From Oscillibacter sp. (lineage in GTDB: Bacteria; Bacillota; Clostridia; Oscillospirales; Oscillospiraceae), in the NCBI GenBank assembly GCA_017446225.1, contig JAFSRH010000011.1, positions 1-39,984 on the forward strand: a stretch of 39,984 bases of DNA, in the 5' to 3' direction. Positions 24,294-32,023 of the stretch are shown here, in pieces. Made by a program: the position numbers and the translations under genes. How positions within the stretch are numbered: position 1 is the first letter of the stretch; the number at the start of each line of letters is the position of its first letter. Under the pieces are notes generated by a model. It did not search any database. It had not been told where the DNA came from and was given only the letters and a program-made list of their open reading frames with translations.

Positions 24294-25880
24294 ATGGAAA
24301 CTTACGGCCTTGAAAAACTCGGTATCATCAACCCCTCGGCGGTCTACCGGAACCTGAACCCCGCCCAGTTGACGGAACATGCGCTCCGCCGCGGAGAGGG
24401 TACGCTGTCCCGTACCGGCGCGCTGGTCGTCAAGACCGGACGCTACACCGGCCGTAGCGCCAAAGACAAGTTCATCGTGGACACGCCCGCCATTCATGAC
24501 GATATCGCGTGGGGCGATGTGAACGTACCCATTGAAAAGGAAAAGTATGACGCCATCTTTGCCAAGGTCAAGGCCTACTTGCAGGGACGGGAAATCTTCA
24601 TCTTTGACGGTTTCGCCGGGGCCGACCCGAAATACCGGCAGAATTTCCGTATCATCAACGAACTGGCGTCCCAGAATATGTTTATGTACCAGCTCCTCCG
24701 CCGCCCCGCCGCCGAGGACCTCAAGGACTTCAACATTGATTACACGATCATTGCCGTGCCCGGCTTCAAGTGTATCCCCGAACTGGACGGCACCCGTACG
24801 GAAGCCGTCATTCTCGTGAACTATGAGGAGCACATGGTCCTGATCTGCGGCAGTCAGTACGCCGGGGAGATCAAGAAGTCCGTGTTCTCCGTGATGAACT
24901 ACGTCCTTCCGAAAATGGGCGTGTTCCCCATGCACTGCTCGGCCAATATCGGCAAGGACGGAGACACCGCCGTGTTCTTCGGCCTCTCCGGCACCGGGAA
25001 AACCACCCTGTCCGCCGACCCCAACCGCGCCCTGATTGGCGATGACGAACACGGCTGGGCCGATGATTCCGTATTCAATTTCGAGGGCGGCTGTTACGCA
25101 AAGTGCATTAACCTGACGGAAGAGGGAGAGCCGGAAATCTACCACGCCATCAAGTTCGGCGCGCTGGTCGAGAACGTGGTCATGGACCCCGATACCCGCG
25201 AATTTGACTTCTTTGACGATTCCCTTGCCGTCAATACCCGCGTGGGCTATCCCGTGGACTATATCCCCAACGCCGAACTCTCCGGCATGAGCAGCAGCGT
25301 GCCCAAGGTCGTGGTATTCCTGACCGCCGATGCGTACGGCGTTATGCCTCCGATTTCCAAACTCAACCGGGAACAGGCCATGTATTACTTTGTCTCCGGC
25401 TTCACCTCCAAAGTGGCCGGTACCGAAATCGGCATTGAGGAACCCGTGCCGACTTTCTCCACCTGTTTCGGCGCTCCGTTCCTCCCGCTGGATCCGTCCG
25501 TGTACGCGAAAATGCTGGCCGAGAAGGTCGAGCGCTCCGGCGCGAATGTCTACCTTGTCAACACCGGCTGGAACGGCGTCCATGACGAGAACGGCAAGCA
25601 GAAGCGCATGAGCCTGAAGTACACCCGCGCCATGGTCACGGCCGCTTTGAACGGCGACATCGAAAAGGGCGAGTTTTTCACCGACAAGACCTTTGGCGTA
25701 CAGGTCCCCAAGGCCATTGCGGGCGTACCCTCCGAAATCCTTGACCCCGTCAACACGTGGGAGAACAAGGACGAGTATCACCACCGTTGCGAAATGCTGG
25801 CCAAGAGCTTCCGCGACAATTTCAAGCAGTACACGCACATGAGCGCCGAAGTCGCCGCCGCGGGTCCCCGCGCCGACTAA
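24294..25880 (+). CDS. pckA: Phosphoenolpyruvate carboxykinase (ATP)
   Basis: This 528-residue enzyme interconverts oxaloacetate plus ATP with phosphoenolpyruvate, CO2 and ADP. In anaerobes it often runs towards oxaloacetate. GLSGTGKTTLSAD is the kinase P-loop (about 230-242), and LIGDDEHGWADDSVFNFEGGCYAKCI the metal-binding kinase-2 region. TGRSAKDKFIVD and the arginine in RQNFRIINELASQNMF form the oxaloacetate site, and FTSKVAGTE is conserved downstream. The ATP-specific type is clear from length and motifs. The ATG at 24294 follows GGAGG. The gene stands alone with its own promoter and a terminator-like hairpin after it. Confidence 0.97.
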   Translation: METYGLEKLGIINPSAVYRNLNPAQLTEHALRRGEGTLSRTGALVVKTGRYTGRSAKDKFIVDTPAIHDDIAWGDVNVPIEKEKYDAIFAKVKAYLQGREIFIFDGFAGADPKYRQNFRIINELASQNMFMYQLLRRPAAEDLKDFNIDYTIIAVPGFKCIPELDGTRTEAVILVNYEEHMVLICGSQYAGEIKKSVFSVMNYVLPKMGVFPMHCSANIGKDGDTAVFFGLSGTGKTTLSADPNRALIGDDEHGWADDSVFNFEGGCYAKCINLTEEGEPEIYHAIKFGALVENVVMDPDTREFDFFDDSLAVNTRVGYPVDYIPNAELSGMSSSVPKVVVFLTADAYGVMPPISKLNREQAMYYFVSGFTSKVAGTEIGIEEPVPTFSTCFGAPFLPLDPSVYAKMLAEKVERSGANVYLVNTGWNGVHDENGKQKRMSLKYTRAMVTAALNGDIEKGEFFTDKTFGVQVPKAIAGVPSEILDPVNTWENKDEYHHRCEMLAKSFRDNFKQYTHMSAEVAAAGPRAD

Positions 25881-25903
25881 GTCCGATACGCCGTCCGGAC
25901 ACC

Positions 25904-25956
25904 TTTTCCCGGGAAAATCTTCTGGTTTCCCCGGGAATTTCTCTTCCCTTTTGCCC
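25904..25956 (+). terminator. Probable terminator after pckA
   Basis: TTCCCGGGAAA (25906-25916) pairs with TTTCCCCGGGAA (25926-25937) with one bulged C, followed by a pyrimidine- and T-rich stretch. It lies 24 bp after the pckA stop. Confidence 0.55.
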
Positions 25957-25963
25957 GGGGAGA

Positions 25964-25972
25964 TGGTATAAT
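25964..25972 (+). promoter_or_regulatory. Extended -10 promoter of the Pro/Glu-repeat protein gene
   Basis: TGGTATAAT at 25964-25972 combines a TGn extension with a perfect TATAAT. The -35 area (TTCCCT) is poor. AAAGAGG at 26020-26026 precedes the ATG at 26033. Confidence 0.6.
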
Positions 25973-26032
25973 GTCTGCCACGGTCGAGCGTACGCGCCCC
26001 GGCCGAACGCATACACAGGAAAGAGGGCTGAC

Positions 26033-27043
26033 ATGAGGAAAAAAATTATCATTGGAACGGTTGCGGTTGTAACGGTTCTGATTGTCGCGGTCGCGCTCAC
26101 GCAGTGGTCGCGCCTGAAAACGGCGGCCTCCGTGGCCAAGAGCGCCACCATGAACGAGGAACAGGTGACGGCCAAAAGTACGGAAAACGAACAGATTACA
26201 CAGGAATTACAGGACCAGTATCAGGTGCCGGACATTCAGTTGACGCCCGAAATGCAGGCGGCCATCGCGGACGGGACCATGACCTTGGAAGAGGCGGCCG
26301 CGCAGTTCCTGACCCCCGCGAACGGCGCGGCGGAGCCGTCCGAACCGGAGACCGCGCCGGAATCCAACGCTACCGCCGCCCCGGAGACGGAGACGCCCGC
26401 GCCGGAGACGCCCGCGCCCGTACCGGAACCGGAGACGCCTACACCCGCGCCGGAGACGTCCAAACCCGTACCCGAGCCGGAACCGTCCGCGCCGGTACCG
26501 GAGCCGGAGACGCCCACACCCGCGCCGGAGACGTCCAAACCCGTATCGGAGCCGGAGCCGTCCGCGCCCACGCCGGAGACGTCCAAACCCGTACCGGAGC
26601 CGGAGACGTCCAAACCGGCCCCGGAACCGGAACCCGAGGCGCAACTTTCCGGGGAACAGGACAGCGGGCGGACGGAAGCTCCGCAACCCAGTGAGGCCGA
26701 CAAGGCCAAAGCCGAAACGGAAGCGCGCGTACAAAATCTGTTTGCGCAGTTGTACGTTCTGAAAAGCTCCTTCTCCTCAAGACTGGACGGCATTATCAAT
26801 GAATGTATTGACGAATTTCTGGCGCTGGACCCCGCAAAGCAGACCAGAACCATGAAAATCCGCATTGTCTACGGCAAGATGGACACGATAGAAGCCATGG
26901 AAGCCGAATGCAACGCGCAGGTCGAAAACATCGCTTCCCAGCTTGACGAAATCGACCCCGCGTTAGGCACGAAAGCCCGTCAGTATTACCAAAACGAAAA
27001 AGAGCTGAAAAAGGCCAATCTGATCTCACAGTACGGCCAGTAA
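26033..27043 (+). CDS. Membrane-anchored protein with a Pro/Glu-repeat linker, function unknown
   Basis: I do not recognise a family for this 336-residue protein. It has a basic start, one membrane segment (about 5-22), and a charged helical part (25-95) that includes an LTPEMQAAIADGTMTLEEAA stretch. A Pro/Glu/Thr/Ala-rich linker (101-203) follows, then a charged helical C-terminal domain (220-336, with KAKAETEARVQNLFAQLYVL and NECIDEFLALDPAKQTR). The linker includes two 25-residue near-identical copies (131-155, 156-180). The layout suggests an envelope protein whose C-terminal domain is held away from the membrane. Codon use is like the neighbours. A terminator hairpin follows immediately. 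Confidence 0.8.
   Translation: MRKKIIIGTVAVVTVLIVAVALTQWSRLKTAASVAKSATMNEEQVTAKSTENEQITQELQDQYQVPDIQLTPEMQAAIADGTMTLEEAAAQFLTPANGAAEPSEPETAPESNATAAPETETPAPETPAPVPEPETPTPAPETSKPVPEPEPSAPVPEPETPTPAPETSKPVSEPEPSAPTPETSKPVPEPETSKPAPEPEPEAQLSGEQDSGRTEAPQPSEADKAKAETEARVQNLFAQLYVLKSSFSSRLDGIINECIDEFLALDPAKQTRTMKIRIVYGKMDTIEAMEAECNAQVENIASQLDEIDPALGTKARQYYQNEKELKKANLISQYGQ
26423..26572 (+). repeat. Two tandem 75-bp copies in the Pro/Glu linker
   Basis: Each copy encodes 25 residues beginning PEPETPTPAPETSKPV; the second differs by P-to-S and V-to-T changes. Shorter ETSKPV-PEPE steps continue after them. The pattern suggests expansion by slippage or unequal recombination. Confidence 0.75.
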
Positions 27044-27074
27044 AAAAACGCCCCGGAACGGTTGTTTCGGGGCG
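27041..27074. terminator. Intrinsic terminator shared by convergent genes
   Basis: CGCCCCGGAAC (27049-27059) pairs with GTTTCGGGGCG (27064-27074) across a 4-nt loop. An A7 run at 27042-27048 gives a T7 tail on the minus strand, so it is a strong terminator for the radical SAM gene. On the plus strand no T run follows, so it is weaker there. Confidence 0.85.
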
Positions 27075-27079
27075 GTCGT

Positions 27080-27967
27080 TCAGGCCACTTTGACCAGCCA
27101 GCGCAGGTCGTACGGCTCAAAGATGACCTTTTCATAGGCGGCCACATCCAGCGGGACGCCGGTCCAGTCGGAGTGAATGTCGCCGTTCTGCTTGATGAGG
27201 ATGTCGTAGAGGATATCGTACGTGACGCCGTCCGCGGGGTCACGCTCCACAATGGTGGAGTAGGGAAGCGTCTTGTGATAGGTCAGCTCCATGCCCCGGT
27301 AGTTGAAGTGGAACCCGCAGCGCATACGGCAGCCGTCAAGGCCGGTATAGACGGCGATTTTCCGCAGGTCGTGCAGGATTTTGTCGTGTTCCTCGTCATA
27401 GAGGTTTTCGGGGGTGGTGGCGGTGTAGTCGAAGCGGAACTGGATGGACGCGCCCGGGATGGCCCGGAACCGTTCCAAATACGGCACAATCCGCACCGCG
27501 GGGTAGTTCTTGTAGAGCACGCAGTTCACCCGGAACGGAACCGGCAGACGCGCCAGCAGACTGTCGTTTGATTCCACGACATACTTTTGCATATGCCGGG
27601 AAACATTGATACAGGTAATCTTTTCGCGGTTGCGCTCGGCGAACGCGAGCACATCCGCCTCGGACTGGAACTCCGAAACGGGCAGGGTCGTATTGATAAA
27701 CACGCGGTGGGTTGTGGGAATCTGGTCGAGCATGACCTGAAGGGAGTCGAGTTCGGAGAGGGGTTCCCCGCCGGTGAAAACGAAGTCACAGTACGGGGTA
27801 ATGGCGTCCATGCGGCGGATACTCCGGCAGATGTTCTCCAAGGAAAATCCGCTCATATCGGCGTATTCGCCTTTATTGATACAGAACGGGCAGTGATTTT
27901 TACAGTCATAGGGGACAAAGACTGTGACCGTAGCTCCGCCCTGACGGGTCTTGTAGGGATGTTCCAT
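27080..27967 (-). CDS. Radical SAM protein, specific function unknown
   Basis: The 295-residue protein has the radical SAM cluster motif C22-x3-C26-x2-C29 (YDCKNHCPFCINKG), which binds a 4Fe-4S cluster to generate a 5'-deoxyadenosyl radical. The SAM-binding motif FTGGEP follows at about 64-69. The N-terminus GGATVTVFVPYDCKNHCPFC and the SIRRMDAITPYCDFVFTGGEPLSELDSL region resemble MoaA/PqqE-type enzymes. No C-terminal SPASM cysteine set is obvious; only CRMRCGFHFN has a Cys pair. There is no substrate peptide gene beside it, so the reaction cannot be assigned. It has its own promoter and terminator and is divergent from the DUF368 gene. Confidence 0.88.
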   Translation of the reverse strand: MEHPYKTRQGGATVTVFVPYDCKNHCPFCINKGEYADMSGFSLENICRSIRRMDAITPYCDFVFTGGEPLSELDSLQVMLDQIPTTHRVFINTTLPVSEFQSEADVLAFAERNREKITCINVSRHMQKYVVESNDSLLARLPVPFRVNCVLYKNYPAVRIVPYLERFRAIPGASIQFRFDYTATTPENLYDEEHDKILHDLRKIAVYTGLDGCRMRCGFHFNYRGMELTYHKTLPYSTIVERDPADGVTYDILYDILIKQNGDIHSDWTGVPLDVAAYEKVIFEPYDLRWLVKVA

Positions 27968-27986
27968 GTTTCAATCTACCTTTCCG

Positions 27987-28004
27987 CGTCCGGCGCGCCG
28001 GACG
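27987..28004. repeat. 18-bp perfect palindrome in the radical SAM leader
   Basis: CGTCCGGCGCGCCGGACG is its own reverse complement. It lies between the -10 box and the start codon of the minus-strand radical SAM gene, about 20 bp upstream of the ATG, so it could be an operator or form a leader hairpin. No T run follows. Confidence 0.6.
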
Positions 28005-28026
28005 ATTCCGTAATACACAGCTTATT

Positions 28027-28055
28027 ATTTTACCCGATTTCTGACGCAAGGTCAA
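28027..28055 (-). promoter_or_regulatory. Sigma-A promoter of the radical SAM gene
   Basis: On the minus strand TTGACC (28055-28050) and TAAAAT (28032-28027) are 17 bp apart, about 60 bp before the start codon. Confidence 0.8.
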
Positions 28056-28127
28056 GAGAAAATCGGAAAAATGTACAAAAGTGGCTTGCAAAAAGCGACA
28101 AGGGAGGCGAAGAATACGGTACAATGG

Positions 28128-28943
28128 ATGGAAAACGTCCGGCACGGGGGGCGTTACGCCCTGTGCGGAATGCTGTTAGGGGCGGGGGCGATTCTGCCCG
28201 GCGTTTCCGGCGGCGTGCTGGCGGTCGTGTTCGGCGTGTACCGGCCCTTTATGGAACTGCTCACGCGTCCGAAAGAGGCCGTGTCGAAATATTGGCGTCT
28301 ATGGGTTCCGCTGGGGCTGGGATGGTGCGCGGGGTTCTTTCTGCTGGCGCGCGGGTTAAGCGCGGTGATGTCGCGGTCGGAAACCGTCTGCGTGTGGCTG
28401 TTTATCGGGCTGATTGCCGGGAGCGTACCGGCGCTGTTCCGGGAGGCCGGCAAGGATGGGCGCCCCCGTTCGGCTTGGGCCTGTTTCGCGCTTTGCGCGC
28501 TAACGCTTTGCGCGGGCTTCTACTGCGTGCGGCACGTTCTGCGCGTACAGGCCGCGCCGAACTTCTGGTGGTACGGCTTCTGCGGGACGCTCTGGGGCTT
28601 GGGCACGGTCCTGCCGGGGTTCAGCGCGTCCCCGATTATGATGGCGCTGGGACTGTACCGGCCCCTGCTGGCGGACCTGACCGGCATGGATATCGCGGCG
28701 CTCTGGGCGTGTATCCCGGGGGCGGCGGTGTCGGCGGCGCTGTTCGCGCGGCTCATGGACCGCCTTTTCAGGACGCGTCACGCCGAAGTGTCCCACGGAA
28801 TTTTGGGGGTTGTCTGCGCGTCCACGCTCTTTATGGTGCCGTTGCGCTACAGCGGCCCGGGGGAAATTCTGCTGTCGGGGGTATGCTGTGGCGGCGGCTT
28901 TCTGCTGGCGTGCGTGATGGGCCGTCAACGCTCAATGGCGTGA
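28128..28943 (+). CDS. DUF368 membrane protein, PopT-like undecaprenyl phosphate translocase candidate
   Basis: This polytopic membrane protein (271 residues from 28128) has the DUF368 signature GMLLGAGAILPGVSGGVLAVVFGVYRPFMELL, repeated in degenerate form at LWGLGTVLPGFSASPIMMALGLYRPLLADL, which reflects the inverted-repeat architecture of the family. Some members (PopT) recycle undecaprenyl phosphate across the membrane; assigning that role here is inference. The start is uncertain: ATG 28128 fits the family N-terminus but lacks a Shine-Dalgarno, and ATG 28071 also lacks one. An AGGGAGG at 28101-28107 sits 8 bases from an in-frame ACG (28116). The 3' end overlaps the convergent serine hydrolase gene by 19 bp. 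Confidence 0.88.
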   Translation: MENVRHGGRYALCGMLLGAGAILPGVSGGVLAVVFGVYRPFMELLTRPKEAVSKYWRLWVPLGLGWCAGFFLLARGLSAVMSRSETVCVWLFIGLIAGSVPALFREAGKDGRPRSAWACFALCALTLCAGFYCVRHVLRVQAAPNFWWYGFCGTLWGLGTVLPGFSASPIMMALGLYRPLLADLTGMDIAALWACIPGAAVSAALFARLMDRLFRTRHAEVSHGILGVVCASTLFMVPLRYSGPGEILLSGVCCGGGFLLACVMGRQRSMA

Positions 28944-30856
28944 TAGACGGCATCGTAAATCGCGCCGCATACGGCGTAATTGCCGTTGCTGTCCCTCGAT
29001 CCGCCGGCCCCGACCGTCAGCACAACCACGCCATCGCCGGTGGCCGGGTCGTAGGAAAGGCCGTTGAACACGCCGTAGGCGCTGCCGGTATGGTAGTAAA
29101 TGCCGCTGCGCCCGTAGGCGTTGGTACGGTAGCGGATGGGCATGGCCTGATAGAAGCCGTCCGATACTTTCTGATTTTCGTACGTCTCCATAAGGCGCAC
29201 GGACTCGGGGCTGAGCAGTTGCAAACCCTCATAGGCGCCGTCATTGGCGAGCAGGGCGGCCATTTTGCCGAGGTCGCGTACGCTGATGGTCAGGCCTCCG
29301 GCGAACACGGTGCCGTCACTGCCCGGGCTTCCGGGGTTGTGCCGCTGACGCTGGTCGGACAGGGAACGGGTCACGGAACCGCCGCTGTAAAGGGTTACCA
29401 ATTCGGAGGAGTCGTCCAAGTCTCCGGCGTAGAAACTGGCGTCAATGCCCATCCGGTCGAAGAAATAGCGGTCTAAAATCTGGTCCATCGTGCGTCCGGC
29501 CACGCGTTCAAGGGTCATGCCAAGGACGCCGAAGCCGAAATTGCTGTACTCCCAGTTATCGAGCGAACCGGGCACGGCGGACGTATAGCCCCGGCCCGTA
29601 CCCAACCGGGAACGTACGGAAGCCGAGAGCAGACTTCCATCGGCAAGGGAAGAGGTATGCGTAAGAAGCGTTCTCAGGGTAATGGGCGTATCGGGGTGGG
29701 CGGGATTCTGAAAGGTTTCGTCCCAGTAGGCGCCCAGCGGGGCGGCGTAGTCAACCAACCCGTCTTGCCGCATTCGCGCCGCCGCCATGCCAAGGATGAC
29801 TTTGGAAATGGACGCGATCCGCATTTTATGCGCGGGGGTCATGGGGTCCTCGTTTTTGGTGGCCCAGCCGTAGGCGTACGTATCGGTAAGGCGTCCGCGC
29901 TCAATGACGGCCACCTGCAAGCCGGTGGCGTTGTAACGGCGTCCGGCGCTGTCTATGGCCGCCTGTATGGCATCGTGCAAGTCGCGGCTTTTGCTGACGA
30001 AGAAGGGATTGCGCGCGGCCTGCGTGATTTGTACGGCGACCGGTTCGCCGGTGCCGTCCGCGATCAGGGCCGTGAAAATCAGCGCGGCCTGCGCCCGGGA
30101 GACCGGAAGCCCCGGACAGAGGTCATCTACAACTATGGTCCGGTACAGGTCATGCTCCATGGCCCATGAATAAGGAATTTTGGCGTAGTCGGGTACGCTT
30201 TCCCCGTCCCGACGTAAACTGAGATTGCCCGTACAGGTCAAATCGTACCCGGCGAACATCGCGAAGCGGTAGAGGAGTAGGGCGAACTGCGCGCGGGTCA
30301 ACGGCGTTTCGGGGTTCAAGGAGACGCCTTTCCCGTACAGCGCGAACACGCCAACGCGCGCGCTGTCCGGAATCGCGTGGTAGTCGATCAATTCCTGCGT
30401 TCCGTCCTCGTACTCTATGAGAACCTGCGGGTTCTGCGGGCGGAAGGTCACGCGGAAATTGTCGTCCTCCGGGGAGAGCAGTTCCACGGCGGCGGCCCAC
30501 TCGACATCGGAAGCGGTATCGGGACCGGCGTCCAGCGCGGTCCGCGCGGCGATACGGCGAAGAATCCGGACCGCCTGCGCGGCGTTCAAAAAGTTGTCGG
30601 GATAAAACGAACCGTCCTCAAAGCCGGACATCAGGCCGCAAAAGGCCGCGTAACTGACGGCATCGGCGGCTTTTTCCGGCGTGTCGGCGAACGTCACGGT
30701 CCTGACGCGCTCAAGCGTTGGCGTGTCGGACATGGTATACGCTTCCTCCGCGCTCACATTGACCGCTTCCGGGCCGCTGTCCGCCGTCCGGGCGTCCCCG
30801 GCCGGAAAAACCGCCATCCAAACGGCCATGATTCCACTGAATACGCGTTCCAGCAT
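28925..30856 (-). CDS. Serine hydrolase (beta-lactamase/class C PBP fold) with SLH domains
   Basis: This 643-residue exported protein has a hydrophobic N-terminus (about 6-20), then an S-layer homology region. VTFADTPEKAADAVSYAAFCGLMSGFEDGSFYPDN (about 54-88) is a typical SLH repeat, with further SLH-like stretches near 165-202 and 222-266. These hold proteins to cell-wall polymer. Residues about 290-643 are a serine beta-lactamase-like hydrolase with S349-x-x-K352 (SISK), Y437-S-N and H589-T-G. It probably acts on peptidoglycan peptides or small esters/amides outside the cell; true beta-lactam resistance is less likely. It has its own TTGACA promoter and overlaps the 3' end of the DUF368 gene. 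Confidence 0.9.
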   Translation of the reverse strand: MLERVFSGIMAVWMAVFPAGDARTADSGPEAVNVSAEEAYTMSDTPTLERVRTVTFADTPEKAADAVSYAAFCGLMSGFEDGSFYPDNFLNAAQAVRILRRIAARTALDAGPDTASDVEWAAAVELLSPEDDNFRVTFRPQNPQVLIEYEDGTQELIDYHAIPDSARVGVFALYGKGVSLNPETPLTRAQFALLLYRFAMFAGYDLTCTGNLSLRRDGESVPDYAKIPYSWAMEHDLYRTIVVDDLCPGLPVSRAQAALIFTALIADGTGEPVAVQITQAARNPFFVSKSRDLHDAIQAAIDSAGRRYNATGLQVAVIERGRLTDTYAYGWATKNEDPMTPAHKMRIASISKVILGMAAARMRQDGLVDYAAPLGAYWDETFQNPAHPDTPITLRTLLTHTSSLADGSLLSASVRSRLGTGRGYTSAVPGSLDNWEYSNFGFGVLGMTLERVAGRTMDQILDRYFFDRMGIDASFYAGDLDDSSELVTLYSGGSVTRSLSDQRQRHNPGSPGSDGTVFAGGLTISVRDLGKMAALLANDGAYEGLQLLSPESVRLMETYENQKVSDGFYQAMPIRYRTNAYGRSGIYYHTGSAYGVFNGLSYDPATGDGVVVLTVGAGGSRDSNGNYAVCGAIYDAVYHAIER

Positions 30857-30902
30857 TGCTTTCCCACCTGTTCTCTTTTGTGATTGTGTTCACGCTCAGA
30901 AA

Positions 30903-30931
30903 AGATTACAGGAATCGACCGGTTCTGTCAA
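30903..30931 (-). promoter_or_regulatory. Promoter of the SLH serine hydrolase gene
   Basis: On the minus strand a perfect TTGACA (30931-30926) and TAATCT (30908-30903) are 17 bp apart, about 47 bp before the start codon. No clear terminator for asnA lies between, so some read-through from asnA is possible. Confidence 0.8.
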
Positions 30932-30976
30932 GCTCTTTTTGTTCCGAATCCCAGAATTTTCTAACGGCACGGGAAA

Positions 30977-31984
30977 TCACAGCAGCGGGATTTCGGCCTC
31001 TTCACAGGCCCGTACGGTTTCCGCGTCCCAAAGCCCCGCCTGTACTTCCCCGATGTGACAGGCTTCCAAAAGGAGCATACACAGCCGGGAAGCCCCGATT
31101 CCGCCTCCAATGGACTGCGGAAGGTCGCCGTTCAACAACATCTGGTGGAAGAGAAGAAAACGCACGTTCTCACAGTCGGCGGCGGTCAGTTGACGCCGGA
31201 GCGCTTCCGCGTCCACGCGGATTCCCATGGTAGACAGTTCGCAGGCCTGTTTCAGAACCGGGTTCCACATGAACAACGTGCCGTTCAGGCTCCAGTCATC
31301 GCAGTCGGGGGCGCGTACGGCGTGGGGCGCGCCGGAATGGAGGTCCGGACCGACACAGGTCAGAAAGACGGTCCTGTGCACACGGCAAATTTCCGTCTCC
31401 CGCTCCGCCGGCGACAGGTGCGGGAAGCGGTCCTCCAACTCTTGCGCCGTGATGAAGTACACGTCCCGGTCGGGGCGGAAGGTCAGGGCCGGGAAGGCCT
31501 TCCGGAGCGTCTCCGCCGCGTCGCAGATACAGGTCACGATGTCGCGCACGGTGTCGCGTAAATACTGCGTGTCGCGGTTCTGCGGGTCGATGTGCTTCTC
31601 CCAGTCCCACTGGTCCACGTACACGGAGCGCATATTGTCCGGGCGCACGTCCGGGCGGACGGTGTGTACGGAAGCGTACAGGCCGGTGCCCAGTTTGAAC
31701 TCGTAACGTTTCAACGCCACGCGCGCCCACTTGGACAGGGAATGGATCATTTCCGCGTGGACGTTGATGTCGGGAATGTCGAACGAGACCGCCGGACCCG
31801 CCGCGCCCGGACTTTCGTTCAGGCCGCTGGCGCGGTCCACGAACAGCGGCGCGCGGACTTCCCGCAGGTTCAGGCATGAGGCCAGACGGCTGGGGAACTC
31901 CTCATGAATCAGCGCAACGGCGCGCTGAAGCTCTCTGCTGGTCAGGCGCGGACGATATCCGTCCGGAATGATAAGATGGCCCAT
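30977..31984 (-). CDS. asnA: Aspartate--ammonia ligase (asparagine synthetase A)
   Basis: This 335-residue enzyme makes asparagine from aspartate, ammonia and ATP. It is related to class II aminoacyl-tRNA synthetases. Family features include the N-terminus LIIPDGYRPRLTSRELQRAV, NLREVRAPLFVDRASGLNESPG, VHSLSKWAR-like (MIHSLSKWARVALKRYEF), RPDNMRSVYVDQWDWEKHI, LHSGAPHAVRAPDCDDW and SIGGGIGASRLCMLLLE. The ATG at 31984 is preferred over a GTG three codons earlier, since the AAAGGA is only 2 bases from the GTG. It lies about 40 bp downstream of gltX and is probably co-transcribed with it. Confidence 0.95.
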   Translation of the reverse strand: MGHLIIPDGYRPRLTSRELQRAVALIHEEFPSRLASCLNLREVRAPLFVDRASGLNESPGAAGPAVSFDIPDINVHAEMIHSLSKWARVALKRYEFKLGTGLYASVHTVRPDVRPDNMRSVYVDQWDWEKHIDPQNRDTQYLRDTVRDIVTCICDAAETLRKAFPALTFRPDRDVYFITAQELEDRFPHLSPAERETEICRVHRTVFLTCVGPDLHSGAPHAVRAPDCDDWSLNGTLFMWNPVLKQACELSTMGIRVDAEALRRQLTAADCENVRFLLFHQMLLNGDLPQSIGGGIGASRLCMLLLEACHIGEVQAGLWDAETVRACEEAEIPLL

Positions 31985-32023
31985 GACGTTCACTTTCCTT
32001 TCTTCCGAATGGAACGGACCCGT

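Noticed and set aside
23997-26012. A 671-residue minus-strand open frame over pckA
   Set aside because: It is the complement of pckA, which is clearly recognisable, and has no start signals or family pattern.
28120-28125. TACAAT as the -10 box of a DUF368 promoter
   Set aside because: A transcript from it would start after the most likely start codon, and no good -35 is present.
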